15,329 nt of DNA from RGIG7332 sp045580305 (lineage in GTDB: Bacteria; Bacillota; Clostridia; Oscillospirales; JAAYXM01), in contig JAZNNQ010000029.1 in assembly GCA_045580305.1 (NCBI GenBank), positions 1-15,329 on the forward strand, written 5' to 3'. Shown in pieces: positions 1 through 5,418 of the stretch; position 1 is the stretch's first letter, and each line of letters opens with the position of its first letter. The position numbers were made by a program, and so were the translations under genes. The notes beneath the pieces are model-generated. The model made no database searches and was not told the origin of the DNA. It was given only the letters and a program-made list of their open reading frames with translations.

Positions 1-28
1 GCGAGGAATTTTTCCTCGCATCTTTTTT
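1..28 (+). terminator. Intrinsic terminator of an off-window gene
   Basis: An 8-bp perfect stem (GCGAGGAA at 1-8, TTCCTCGC at 12-19) with a 3-base loop is followed by ATC and six T residues. This is a rho-independent terminator shape. It presumably ends a plus-strand gene left of the window; the stem may extend beyond the edge. Confidence 0.6.
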
Positions 29-40
29 GTTTGTACATAG

Positions 41-156
41 CCTACCCTTATGGTAAGGGGAGGTGGTGCGCAGCACCGGAGGGGATAAGAAGGTAAAACA
101 CATTCTATCTCTCCCTCAGTCTCGCTCCGCTCGACAGCTCCCTCATCAGAGGGAGC
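41..156. repeat. Intergenic palindromic repeat, family A, copy 1
   Basis: The copy has a left part with small hairpins (CCCTTA/TAAGGG around 45-59, GGTGC/GCACC around 65-77) and a GGAGGGG run. Its right part reads CTCCCTCAGTCTCG, then CGACAGCTCCCTC, then ATCA, then GAGGGAGC (137-156). The right part recurs near-identically at 545-592 and in degraded form at 245-292. Open reading frames crossing it have no recognisable protein content, so it is treated as non-coding. Confidence 0.55.
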
Positions 157-160
157 CTAA

Positions 161-292
161 TTTTTGCCTTCTCCTTTGTGGAGAAGGGGGACCGCTTGCG
201 GTGGATGAGGTGGAAATATTGAAATTAATAAAATTGAAAAAATATCTCATCAGTCTTGCTCCGCTCGACAGTTGCCTTTACACAAGGGAGCC
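161..292. repeat. Intergenic palindromic repeat, family A, copy 2 (diverged)
   Basis: The left part has a CCTTCTCC/GGAGAAGG hairpin (about 167-187) followed by CCGC-TTGCGG and GATGAGGTGG. The right part carries CTCATCAGTCTTGCTCCG, CGACAGTTGCC and AAGGGAGCC. The order of parts matches the copies at 41-156 and 472-592, but the sequence is more diverged, and an A/T-rich stretch (215-244) separates the halves. GATGAG near 204 can pair with CTCATC near 246. Confidence 0.45.
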
Positions 293-299
293 TTTTTCT

Positions 300-357
300 G
301 TAGGGAATGCATTTATGCATTCCGCAAAAAAACGGAAGGGATAAATCCCTTCCCTAC
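300..357. repeat. Small palindromic repeat, family B, copy 1
   Basis: Outer inverted repeats GTAGGGAA (300-307) and TTCCCTAC (350-357) enclose two inner hairpins: GGAATGCAT/ATGCATTCC and GGAAGGGAT/ATCCCTTCC. The result is a compact cruciform-like unit. A second unit with the same GTAGGG...CCCTAC borders lies 17 bases downstream. Confidence 0.55.
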
Positions 358-373
358 AATTGCCGTAGCCTTT

Positions 374-428
374 GTAGGGTTTGGCGGTTTCCGACAAACC
401 GCGGGCGGATGTAGGCATCCGCCCCTAC
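374..428. repeat. Small palindromic repeat, family B, copy 2
   Basis: Borders GTAGGG (374-379) and CCCTAC (423-428) enclose two hairpins: GGCGGTTT/AAACCGC and GGGCGGATG/CATCCGCCC. The plan is the same as in the copy at 300-357 (border, hairpin, hairpin, border), but the inner stems differ. This is typical of mobile non-coding palindromes rather than of a conserved gene. Confidence 0.55.
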
Positions 429-471
429 GGGAGAACACCGAGGATTTTGACATATTTGCAGGTACCGACAT

Positions 472-592
472 CAGCTGCCCTCTGATGAGGGAGGTGGGTT
501 TGCGAAGCAAACTCGGAGGGAGAGATAGAATAAGTTTAGAGTATCTCTCCCTCAGTCTCGTTACATTCGACAGCTCCCTCATCAGAGGGAGC
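472..592. repeat. Intergenic palindromic repeat, family A, copy 3
   Basis: CCCTC-TGAT-GAGGG (478-491), GTTTGC-GAA-GCAAAC and CGGAGGGAGAGATA form the left part. TATCTCTCCCTCAGTCTCG and CGACAGCTCCCTC-ATCA-GAGGGAGC (to 592) form the right. AGGGAGAGATA and TATCTCTCCCT are perfect complements, so the whole unit can fold into one long branched hairpin. The last stem (573-592) is followed by five T residues and could also act as a terminator. Between 593 and 722 nothing else is recognisable. Confidence 0.55.
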
Positions 593-722
593 TTTTTATT
601 GGCCTTCCCCTTGAGGGGAAGACTTTTTTGCGGAGCGTATCGTGGTACGCCTCTATGTGATTTCGCGTTTTATGTTTGTCGGGATTGTATGGAGACATAT
701 CTGCTTTTTTTGAGAAAAACAC

Positions 723-751
723 TTGACATTTAAGGAAAATGTATATATAAT
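723..751 (+). promoter_or_regulatory. Consensus sigma-A promoter of the tRNA-Pro gene
   Basis: Perfect TTGACA (723-728) and perfect TATAAT (746-751) are separated by 17 bases. The expected transcription start near 758 lies about 22 bases before the mature tRNA. Full-consensus promoters are common for stable RNA genes. Confidence 0.85.
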
Positions 752-779
752 ATCTAAATGTGTCAAGTAAATAATATAC

Positions 780-856
780 CGAGATGTGGCTCAGTTTGGT
801 AGAGCGCTGCGTTCGGGACGCAGAGGCCGCAGGTTCAAGTCCTGTCATCTCGACCA
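780..856 (+). tRNA. tRNA-Pro (anticodon CGG)
   Basis: The 77-base sequence folds into a complete cloverleaf. The acceptor stem CGAGATG (780-786) pairs perfectly with CATCTCG (846-852). The D stem is GCTC/GAGC, the anticodon stem CTGCG/CGCAG with loop TTCGGGA gives anticodon CGG (proline, codon CCG), and the T stem is GCAGG/CCTGT with loop TTCAAGT. The discriminator base is A, and the 3' CCA is encoded. It is a single-gene transcription unit between its own promoter and the terminator at 865-895. An antisense reading frame across it, beginning with a conserved-looking GLEPAAS string, is a well-known annotation artefact of tRNA genes. Confidence 0.97.
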
Positions 857-864
857 TAAAATAG

Positions 865-895
865 AGGTGCGCCCGAATGGGCGTGCTTCTTTTTT
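865..895 (+). terminator. Intrinsic terminator after tRNA-Pro
   Basis: Stem GTGCGCCC (867-874) pairs with GGGCGTGC (879-886), including two G-U pairs, around a GAAT loop. It is extended by A-T/G-U pairs at the base and followed by TTCTTTTTT. It begins 9 bases after the tRNA CCA end. Confidence 0.85.
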
Positions 896-926
896 ATATT
901 CGAGAGGGCCTGAACCCTAAGAAGGC

Positions 927-966
927 AATAATAAAGGCTGAACATATCTGTTCAGCCTTTATTATT
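927..966 (-). terminator. Terminator of the aroF operon, 18-bp perfect stem
   Basis: A perfect 18-bp inverted repeat (927-944 and 949-966) surrounds a 4-base loop. The stem core is AAGGCTGAACA/TGTTCAGCCTT with A/T-rich outer arms, so it can end transcription from either side. It overlaps the aroF stop codon by one base, so on the minus strand the hairpin starts as translation ends. Confidence 0.85.
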
Positions 967-1976
967 TACATATTCTTTCCGAAGAAGTTTACGGTTTTTC
1001 TGATTTTAACCATAAGCTCGTCAAAAGTGTCGGGAGTGATGGACTGTGGACCGTCGCAAAGTGCAACCGCCGGATTATTATGCACCTCAATCATAAGACC
1101 GTCGGCACCTGCGGCGATAGCTGCCATTGAGAGTGGCTCAACCATATTTCTTATACCTGCCGCGTGGGACGGGTCAACTACGATTGGCAGATGGGTTTTC
1201 TGCTTAAGCATTGGAATAGCAGAAATATCAAGAGTGTTGCGATATGCGGTCTCAAAGGTTCTTATTCCGCGCTCGCAAAGGATGACATTCTCATTACCGC
1301 CCGCCATAATATACTCCGCACTCATAAGCCATTCCTCGATGGTATTGGACATACCGCGCTTTAATAAAATAGGGGTATTTAATTTGCCAACCTCTTTTAG
1401 CAGGCGGAAATTCTGCATATTTCGCGCACCAATCTGGATTAAATCCACATCTTTGAAAAGACCAATATCCGATGTACCCATAAGCTCGGTTACAATGGGG
1501 AGTCCGGTAACCTCTTTCGCGTGGAGAAGGAGTCTTAATCCTTCGTCCTCAAGACCCTGGAAAGCGTAGGGGGATGTGCGGGGCTTGAATGCGCCGCCAC
1601 GGAGTAGTTCCGCGCCCGCGCCTTTTACGCGATTTGCGACCTCGGCGATTTGCGCCTCGGTTTCAATGGAGCAAGGGCCGGCGATTACCTGAAAATGTCC
1701 GCCGCCGATTTTAATGCCACCAACATTAACCACGGTATCCTCGGGGTGCATACGGCGATTTGTCGCCTTATAAGGCTCCTGAATTCGTCTTACCTCGGCT
1801 ACCGCGTCGTTTGCGATAAGCTGGTCAATATTTATCTTGGAGGTATCACCAACAAGACCCCAAAGCAGTGTGTTTTCGCCCTGGGACTCGTGAATTGTCA
1901 TACCAAGTGCTTCAATTTTCGCCCTCAGCTCAGAAAAACTGTCGGGACTTGTGTTTTTCTTTAAAATTACGATCAT
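966..1976 (-). CDS. aroF: 3-deoxy-7-phosphoheptulonate (DAHP) synthase, type I-beta
   Basis: Catalyses the first step of the shikimate pathway, condensing phosphoenolpyruvate and erythrose 4-phosphate into DAHP in the cytoplasm. The 336-residue length matches the Bacillus/Thermotoga-type enzyme with an N-terminal ferredoxin-like regulatory domain (about 1-75) before the TIM barrel. Visible motifs are AGPCSIE (99-105, metal-ligand Cys102), RGGAFKPRTSPYAFQG (126-141, PEP-binding Lys/Arg), IGARNMQN (182-189), KRG (206-208), CERG (234-237), DPSH (268-271, metal His271), IEVH (296-299, Glu297) and a late metal Asp308. In the family the N-terminal domain mediates feedback inhibition by Tyr or Phe; the effector here is unknown. 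The ATG start overlaps the stop of the upstream phosphatase gene as ATGA, with GAGG ten bases upstream, indicating translational coupling. It is the only shikimate gene visible and is oddly placed behind an AraC regulator. Confidence 0.96.
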   Translation of the reverse strand: MIVILKKNTSPDSFSELRAKIEALGMTIHESQGENTLLWGLVGDTSKINIDQLIANDAVAEVRRIQEPYKATNRRMHPEDTVVNVGGIKIGGGHFQVIAGPCSIETEAQIAEVANRVKGAGAELLRGGAFKPRTSPYAFQGLEDEGLRLLLHAKEVTGLPIVTELMGTSDIGLFKDVDLIQIGARNMQNFRLLKEVGKLNTPILLKRGMSNTIEEWLMSAEYIMAGGNENVILCERGIRTFETAYRNTLDISAIPMLKQKTHLPIVVDPSHAAGIRNMVEPLSMAAIAAGADGLMIEVHNNPAVALCDGPQSITPDTFDELMVKIRKTVNFFGKNM

Positions 1977-2521
1977 TCTGTATCAACCTCTGTGTTAGTT
2001 TTAATTGCTGAAAGGTGCGTGATTACAGCACCGGTGATTACGCCTAAAATTGAGCCGACGACCACATCGCTCAAGAAATGCACGCACAGATAGATGCGGG
2101 AAAAAGCAACTACTGCGGCAAAAGCAAGGGCGATTGCGCCATATACTTTATTAAAATGGAAGAGCGCCATTGCGGAGGCGAAGGCGGTTGCCGAGTGGGA
2201 TGAGGGAAAGGACGAGCCTAAAGGCGGTGCAATTAAAAGCTTTATCCCATCCACTATTAAATACGGCCGCGGGCGATTTACAATGTTTTTTATAACCACC
2301 TGGCTGAGCAGGAAGGTAAATGCCAACGAAAGCAGCAGAGAAATGCCGATAATACGGGTTTTCTTAAATATTAAAAGAATAATCCCGCATAAAATCCAGA
2401 TAAATCCACCCTCGCCAAGATAGGTCACAAACATCATTATTTTGTCCAGAATAGGGGGCGGGGCAGTGTTTGCAAAAAACTGAGTTATTGCAACATCCAG
2501 ATTAACGATCGCCTCAATCAC
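1973..2521 (-). CDS. PAP2-family membrane phosphatase
   Basis: Integral-membrane phosphatase of the type 2 phosphatidic acid phosphatase family, 182 residues. Members dephosphorylate lipid phosphates such as undecaprenyl pyrophosphate or phosphatidic acid; the substrate here cannot be assigned. All three signature motifs are present: KNIVNRPRP (78-86, the KX6RP motif), PSSH (106-109) and SRIYLCVHFLSD (141-152, the SRX5HX3D motif with catalytic His148 and Asp152). Hydrophobic stretches near 40-52, 56-76, 112-140 and 152-170 are consistent with several membrane helices. The start is GTG (2521) with a GGGGGTGA ribosome site six bases upstream. The gene overlaps the end of the AraC gene by 8 bases and its own stop overlaps aroF, so the three genes form one tightly packed unit. 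Undecaprenyl-pyrophosphate recycling is one plausible role. Confidence 0.9.
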   Translation of the reverse strand: MIEAIVNLDVAITQFFANTAPPPILDKIMMFVTYLGEGGFIWILCGIILLIFKKTRIIGISLLLSLAFTFLLSQVVIKNIVNRPRPYLIVDGIKLLIAPPLGSSFPSSHSATAFASAMALFHFNKVYGAIALAFAAVVAFSRIYLCVHFLSDVVVGSILGVITGAVITHLSAIKTNTEVDTE

Positions 2522-3392
2522 GGAAGTTCACCCCCGTGTCAGTGGAGAGCATCTTCTTGTATTCCGAGGGTGAGAGCCCAACAATACGCTTGAAATGGCG
2601 GAAAAAGACGCTGGGCTCGTAGTTGAGAGAATTTGCAACGCTGGCAACGGTAGCCTCGGGATAAGCGAACAATTCGCACGCTTTTTGCATTCTGAGTCTG
2701 GTAAGATATTCCTGCGGGGACAGGTGAAGCTGATTTTTAAAAATTGTAAAGAAGTAGCTTCGGTTAAGACCTACATGTGCCGCAACATCGGAAACCTTTA
2801 TGGACTTGGTATAGTTTAAGTCCATATACCGAAGCGCCTTTTCAATATAATCGTCTGAATAAAGATCCGGAATTGAATCGGGATAATTTTTGCGCAGGAA
2901 ATTTATCAGATTATCAAAGAAAAGGTAAGCACTGCCGGTTCTGAAAAGCTCGGTTTCATCGCTGAGAACTTCACATGCAGATATTGCCGCATTAAGATGG
3001 GGAAGAAACTCCTTGCCGTTCTCCCAAGGAAGCATTGGATTTTTAATTGTTATACCAATATTCTTAAATAAAATACCCGAGCGGATACCGATAAAAGTTA
3101 CCCAGGATAAATGCCATGGGTCTTTTTCATCTGTGACTTCGGTAACGACCTGTCCGGGGAAAACTACATAAGCTTGCCCTGCCTTGATTTCAAAGGTGCC
3201 GCCGTCTGTTATAAGCTTGCCGCGACCCTTGATGCAGTAGCGGAAAACATAATAGGTTCTGATAAGCGGGCCCATGGATATTTCGTCGGCCTCAACCAAG
3301 TAATTGGCCGCACCGTTATATAAAATTAAATCATAGGGTTTATTCGCGTCGATAGCAGAGGTTCTTATCGGATTAGTAATAGCGTCTGCCAT
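2514..3392 (-). CDS. AraC-family transcriptional regulator
   Basis: DNA-binding regulator of 292 residues. The N-terminal part (about 25-155) looks like an AraC-type cupin sensor domain: the YYVFRYCIKGRGKLITDGG stretch is followed by AGQAYVVFPG. The C-terminal ~98 residues (about 185-282) form the double helix-turn-helix domain, with VSDVAAHVGLNRSYFFTIFK and VASVANSLNYEPSVFFRHFK as the two recognition units and the family signature GLSPSEYKK at the end. The frame stays open far upstream to 3857, but the start at 3392 is chosen because MADAI is preceded by GAGGTG six bases away, and the upstream extension is antisense to the lipoprotein gene. It is divergent from the sugar-binding lipoprotein genes and sits beside a 21-bp-spaced direct repeat, so it most likely activates them in response to an oligosaccharide ligand and controls its own expression. 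Confidence 0.93.
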   Translation of the reverse strand: MADAITNPIRTSAIDANKPYDLILYNGAANYLVEADEISMGPLIRTYYVFRYCIKGRGKLITDGGTFEIKAGQAYVVFPGQVVTEVTDEKDPWHLSWVTFIGIRSGILFKNIGITIKNPMLPWENGKEFLPHLNAAISACEVLSDETELFRTGSAYLFFDNLINFLRKNYPDSIPDLYSDDYIEKALRYMDLNYTKSIKVSDVAAHVGLNRSYFFTIFKNQLHLSPQEYLTRLRMQKACELFAYPEATVASVANSLNYEPSVFFRHFKRIVGLSPSEYKKMLSTDTGVNFRD

Positions 3393-3410
3393 AAAAAACA
3401 CCTCAAAAAT

Positions 3411-3438
3411 AACATTTAGCACGATAATTCTAACATTT
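3411..3438. promoter_or_regulatory. Putative AraC-regulator operator, copy 1
   Basis: Two direct AACATTT repeats (3411-3417 and 3432-3438) are spaced exactly 21 bp start to start, two helical turns, as expected for the two DNA-binding domains of an AraC-type dimer. The intervening AGCACGATAATTCT is largely conserved in the second copy at 5202-5229. The downstream half-site starts 17 bp before the -35 box of the lipoprotein promoter, suitable for activation. Assignment to the adjacent AraC protein is inference. Confidence 0.65.
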
Positions 3439-3455
3439 ATATATATACTTGTCAA
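3427..3455 (-). promoter_or_regulatory. Divergent promoter of the araC-PAP2-aroF unit
   Basis: On the minus strand TTGACA (3455-3450) is followed after 17 bases by TAGAAT (3432-3427). The predicted start is near 3420, giving a leader of about 28 bases to the araC ATG. The -35 box overlaps the -35 box of the plus-strand promoter at 3449-3477, sharing five bases. One operator half-site lies in the spacer and the other just after the start point. Confidence 0.75.
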
Positions 3456-3477
3456 GATGGATTTAATGATGTATAAT
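3449..3477 (+). promoter_or_regulatory. Promoter of the first solute-binding lipoprotein gene
   Basis: TTGTCA (3449-3454), 17-base spacer, TATAAT (3472-3477). The predicted start near 3484 gives a leader of about 40 bases to the ATG at 3526. The -35 box departs from consensus at one base and abuts the putative operator, fitting an activator-assisted promoter. Confidence 0.75.
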
Positions 3478-3485
3478 ATAGAAAA

Positions 3486-3517
3486 GCATTTTTTAAAATG
3501 CAAAAAATTAAAGGAGG
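3486..3517 (+). promoter_or_regulatory. Short leader palindrome and ribosome site, copy 1
   Basis: A perfect 7-bp palindrome, GCATTTT-TT-AAAATGC (3486-3501), is followed by CAAAAAATTA-type A-rich sequence and AGGAGG (3512-3517), eight bases before the ATG. Palindrome, A-rich spacer and ribosome site recur before the second lipoprotein gene at 5382-5410. The hairpin would sit at the extreme 5' end of the mRNA, where such stems can protect transcripts from decay. Confidence 0.5.
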
Positions 3518-3525
3518 ATTTCACA

Positions 3526-5073
3526 ATGAAGAAGACTATGTGGAAACGCGTTGCTGCACTTGTTATGGCTGCTGCTATGATGTTCTCTATCGCTGCATGT
3601 GGCGGCGGAAATGTCGGCACCGCAAGTGAGTCACTTGCAGGTTCTGAGGTATCCATCACCGTGTCCAGCCACGCTACTTGGCCCCACAGAGACGACTGGA
3701 AGCTTTGGCAGTATATGGCCGAGGCTACCGGCGCAAAATTGAACCTCGTTTCTATCCCGCAGGATGACTTTAACACCAAGGTTAACCTTATGTTATCCGC
3801 ACCGGAGACCCTTCCGGATCTCATCCACTTCACTATGAAGCAGATTGTTGACAACACCGCGAACCAGGGTGCATTACTTGCATTTGAGGATTATGAGGAT
3901 CTCCTCCCCAACTACAATGCATATATGGAGTCCTTACCCGAGGCTACCCGTAATAACCTTCTTGCACAGCGCCGCGGAGCAGACGGTAAGGTTTACAATG
4001 CTCCGGCAACAGGTACCGAGAGTGTAAGTAATGTTCGTGCATGGCTCTACCGTAAGGACATCTTCGAGAAACACGACCTCAAGGTTCCGGAAACCTACGA
4101 TGAGGTTTATCAGGTTGCAAAGCAGTTAAAGGCTCTCTATCCTGAGTCTTACCCGGTTTGCTTCCGTATGGGCTTCACCGGTATCCGTAACATGGGTGCA
4201 CAGTGGAAACCCTACCAGTCCTTCGATATTTACTACGATTTCGACAATAAGGAGTGGCGTTTCGGTTCCTTCGAGGACACCACCCGCGATATGGTAGCAT
4301 GGCTTGCTAAGATGGTTAAGGAAGGCCTCTGCCCGCCGGATATCGTTGATATCTCCACCAAGGGCTGGGAAGAACTGATGATGTCCGACCGTGGCTTCAT
4401 TACTCTTGACTACATCGTTCGTCTTGACCACTTCAACTTACTTATGGCTGAGGCTAACCCCGAGTACGAGCTTGCATTTATGAAGCCGCCGGCAGGTAAC
4501 GAGCTTGGCCTCCACAAAATGACCAATGCTACCGTTGATGCTACCGGTTACGCTGTATTCAATACCGGCAAGGATCAGAACATTGCTAACGCATTCGCTC
4601 TCGTTGACTGGATGTACACCGACGAGGCTTATGAGCTTCTCTCTTGGGGTAAGGAAGGCGAGACCTTCTATGTTAACGAGAATGGCAACCGCCGCTTCAT
4701 CCTCAACACCGCTGATGACACCCCGCGTGGTCTTTACGGCGTAGCATCCTTCGGTCTCTACCAGAGAATTAATCCCGAAGCTTATGCTGCATCCTACACT
4801 GAGAAGCAGGTTGAGGCTGCTAAGGAAGCTGCACAGTATCAGGAAGAAAATGTTAACCCGATGTGGTGGATGTCCTTTACCGATGAGGAAAGCGACCGCC
4901 GCGCTGACCTTGACCTTGAGATTGGTAACTACGCTAAGGAATGGATCGCTAAGTTCATCTCCGGTCAGGAACCCATGGAGAAATGGGATCAGTTCGTTGA
5001 GGGTAGCAAGGCGTTCAATGTAGACGAGTATATTCAGATCTACGAGACCGCTTACGCTCGCGTTGCAGGCTAA
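3526..5073 (+). CDS. Extracellular solute-binding lipoprotein (LipO-like), copy 1
   Basis: Sugar-binding lipoprotein of an ABC importer, 515 residues. The N-terminus has a basic start (MKKTMWKR), a hydrophobic stretch and a lipobox ending IAAC with lipidated Cys25. A low-complexity Gly/Ser/Ala linker (26-40) follows, then a family-1-type binding fold. Length and sequence style fit the large LipO/YtcQ group of Firmicutes, which usually work with LplB/YtcP-type permeases; none is visible here. Several exposed aromatic-rich stretches (WPHRDDWKLWQY, AQWKPYQSFDIYYDF, NPMWWMSF) would suit stacking on sugars. The start is ATG 3526, chosen for AGGAGG eight bases upstream and the signal peptide; a longer in-frame start at 3457 overlaps the promoter. 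The gene is a tandem duplicate of the next one, with two compensating 2-codon indels. It is preceded by a putative AraC operator. The ligand is unknown. Confidence 0.92.
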   Translation: MKKTMWKRVAALVMAAAMMFSIAACGGGNVGTASESLAGSEVSITVSSHATWPHRDDWKLWQYMAEATGAKLNLVSIPQDDFNTKVNLMLSAPETLPDLIHFTMKQIVDNTANQGALLAFEDYEDLLPNYNAYMESLPEATRNNLLAQRRGADGKVYNAPATGTESVSNVRAWLYRKDIFEKHDLKVPETYDEVYQVAKQLKALYPESYPVCFRMGFTGIRNMGAQWKPYQSFDIYYDFDNKEWRFGSFEDTTRDMVAWLAKMVKEGLCPPDIVDISTKGWEELMMSDRGFITLDYIVRLDHFNLLMAEANPEYELAFMKPPAGNELGLHKMTNATVDATGYAVFNTGKDQNIANAFALVDWMYTDEAYELLSWGKEGETFYVNENGNRRFILNTADDTPRGLYGVASFGLYQRINPEAYAASYTEKQVEAAKEAAQYQEENVNPMWWMSFTDEESDRRADLDLEIGNYAKEWIAKFISGQEPMEKWDQFVEGSKAFNVDEYIQIYETAYARVAG

Positions 5074-5129
5074 ATATATAACTAAAAGCATACTTGAAGC
5101 GGTTTAGCTGCTATAACTAACCGTCTTAC

Positions 5130-5161
5130 AGGCGCCTTGGGTTTTCAAGGCGCCTATTTTT
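5130..5161 (+). terminator. Intrinsic terminator after lipoprotein copy 1
   Basis: Stem GGCGCCTTG (5131-5139) pairs perfectly with CAAGGCGCC (5146-5154) around a GGTTTT loop, extended by an A-T pair and followed by TATTTTTG. The stem resembles the terminator after copy 2 (6996-7030), so the duplicated unit included the terminator. It separates the two lipoprotein genes into different transcripts. Confidence 0.9.
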
Positions 5162-5201
5162 GTCCAACTGCCAAGGTCGGGATAAAAAAATTTCAAAAAC
5201 C

Positions 5202-5229
5202 AACATTTAGCACGATTAATCTAACATTT
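5202..5229. promoter_or_regulatory. Putative AraC-regulator operator, copy 2
   Basis: AACATTT repeats at 5202-5208 and 5223-5229 again lie exactly 21 bp apart. Within the 28-bp unit the first 15 bases (AACATTTAGCACGAT) and the last 9 (CTAACATTT) match the copy at 3411-3438; only the TAA/AAT middle is altered. The TTCAAAAA lead-in is also similar. There is no divergent gene here, so the conservation points to control of the second lipoprotein gene by the same regulator. Confidence 0.6.
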
Positions 5230-5234
5230 GTCTG

Positions 5235-5263
5235 TTTACCTATTGAATTAATTATAGTAATAT
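5235..5263 (+). promoter_or_regulatory. Weak candidate promoter of lipoprotein copy 2
   Basis: TTTACC (5235-5240), 17 bases, TAATAT (5258-5263) is the best-placed pair downstream of the operator. Neither hexamer is close to consensus and the distance from the operator differs from copy 1, so the exact promoter is uncertain. A weak promoter would make copy 2 more dependent on an activator. Confidence 0.3.
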
Positions 5264-5279
5264 TAAATTGTGAATTATA

Positions 5280-5411
5280 GTGCACTACATATCTACTTTT
5301 TAAGGTGATGTTATGCACAGTGATGATAAAAAGGGGTTTTAAGCGGCGCATTTTAAGATCCGGATTGTCATCACACAAAATGCATTTTAAATGCAAAAAA
5401 ATTAAAGGAGG
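5280..5411 (+). promoter_or_regulatory. Structured leader of lipoprotein copy 2
   Basis: Two successive stems are visible: GTGCA (5280-5284) with TGCAC (5314-5318), and a 10-bp stem GTGATGATAA (5320-5329) with TTGTCATCAC (5365-5374), one G-U pair. A GCATTT-T-AAATGC palindrome (5382-5394), an A-rich spacer and AGGAGG (about 5406-5411) follow, shared with copy 1. The two larger stems have no counterpart before copy 1. No known riboswitch class is recognised. Confidence 0.35.
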
Positions 5412-5418
5412 ATTCACA

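Noticed and set aside
63..733. Overlapping plus- and minus-strand frames (63-344, 272-733, 313-582) in the left region
   Set aside because: They run through palindromic repeats, lack a ribosome site and recognisable protein features, and the same region is explained by repeat families.
780..856. tRNA-Pro as a phage or island attachment site
   Set aside because: No integrase and no duplicated tRNA 3' end was seen nearby in the window.
582..857. Minus-strand frame with a GLEPAAS-like start across the tRNA
   Set aside because: It is antisense to the tRNA-Pro gene; this peptide is a recurrent artefact of translating tRNA genes backwards.
877..1569. 230-codon plus-strand frame
   Set aside because: It covers the tRNA terminator and the antisense of aroF; aroF has all its family motifs on the other strand.
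3457..3525. Upstream ATG start for lipoprotein copy 1
   Set aside because: It lies inside the promoter before the predicted transcription start and would put 23 residues ahead of a canonical signal peptide.
3393..3857. N-terminal extension of the AraC gene to 3857
   Set aside because: It reads antisense through the first lipoprotein gene and the promoters; the start at 3392 has a proper ribosome site and normal family length.
5305..5418. Upstream ATG start for lipoprotein copy 2
   Set aside because: It would place 38 residues ahead of the signal peptide, has no ribosome site, and is not shared with copy 1.
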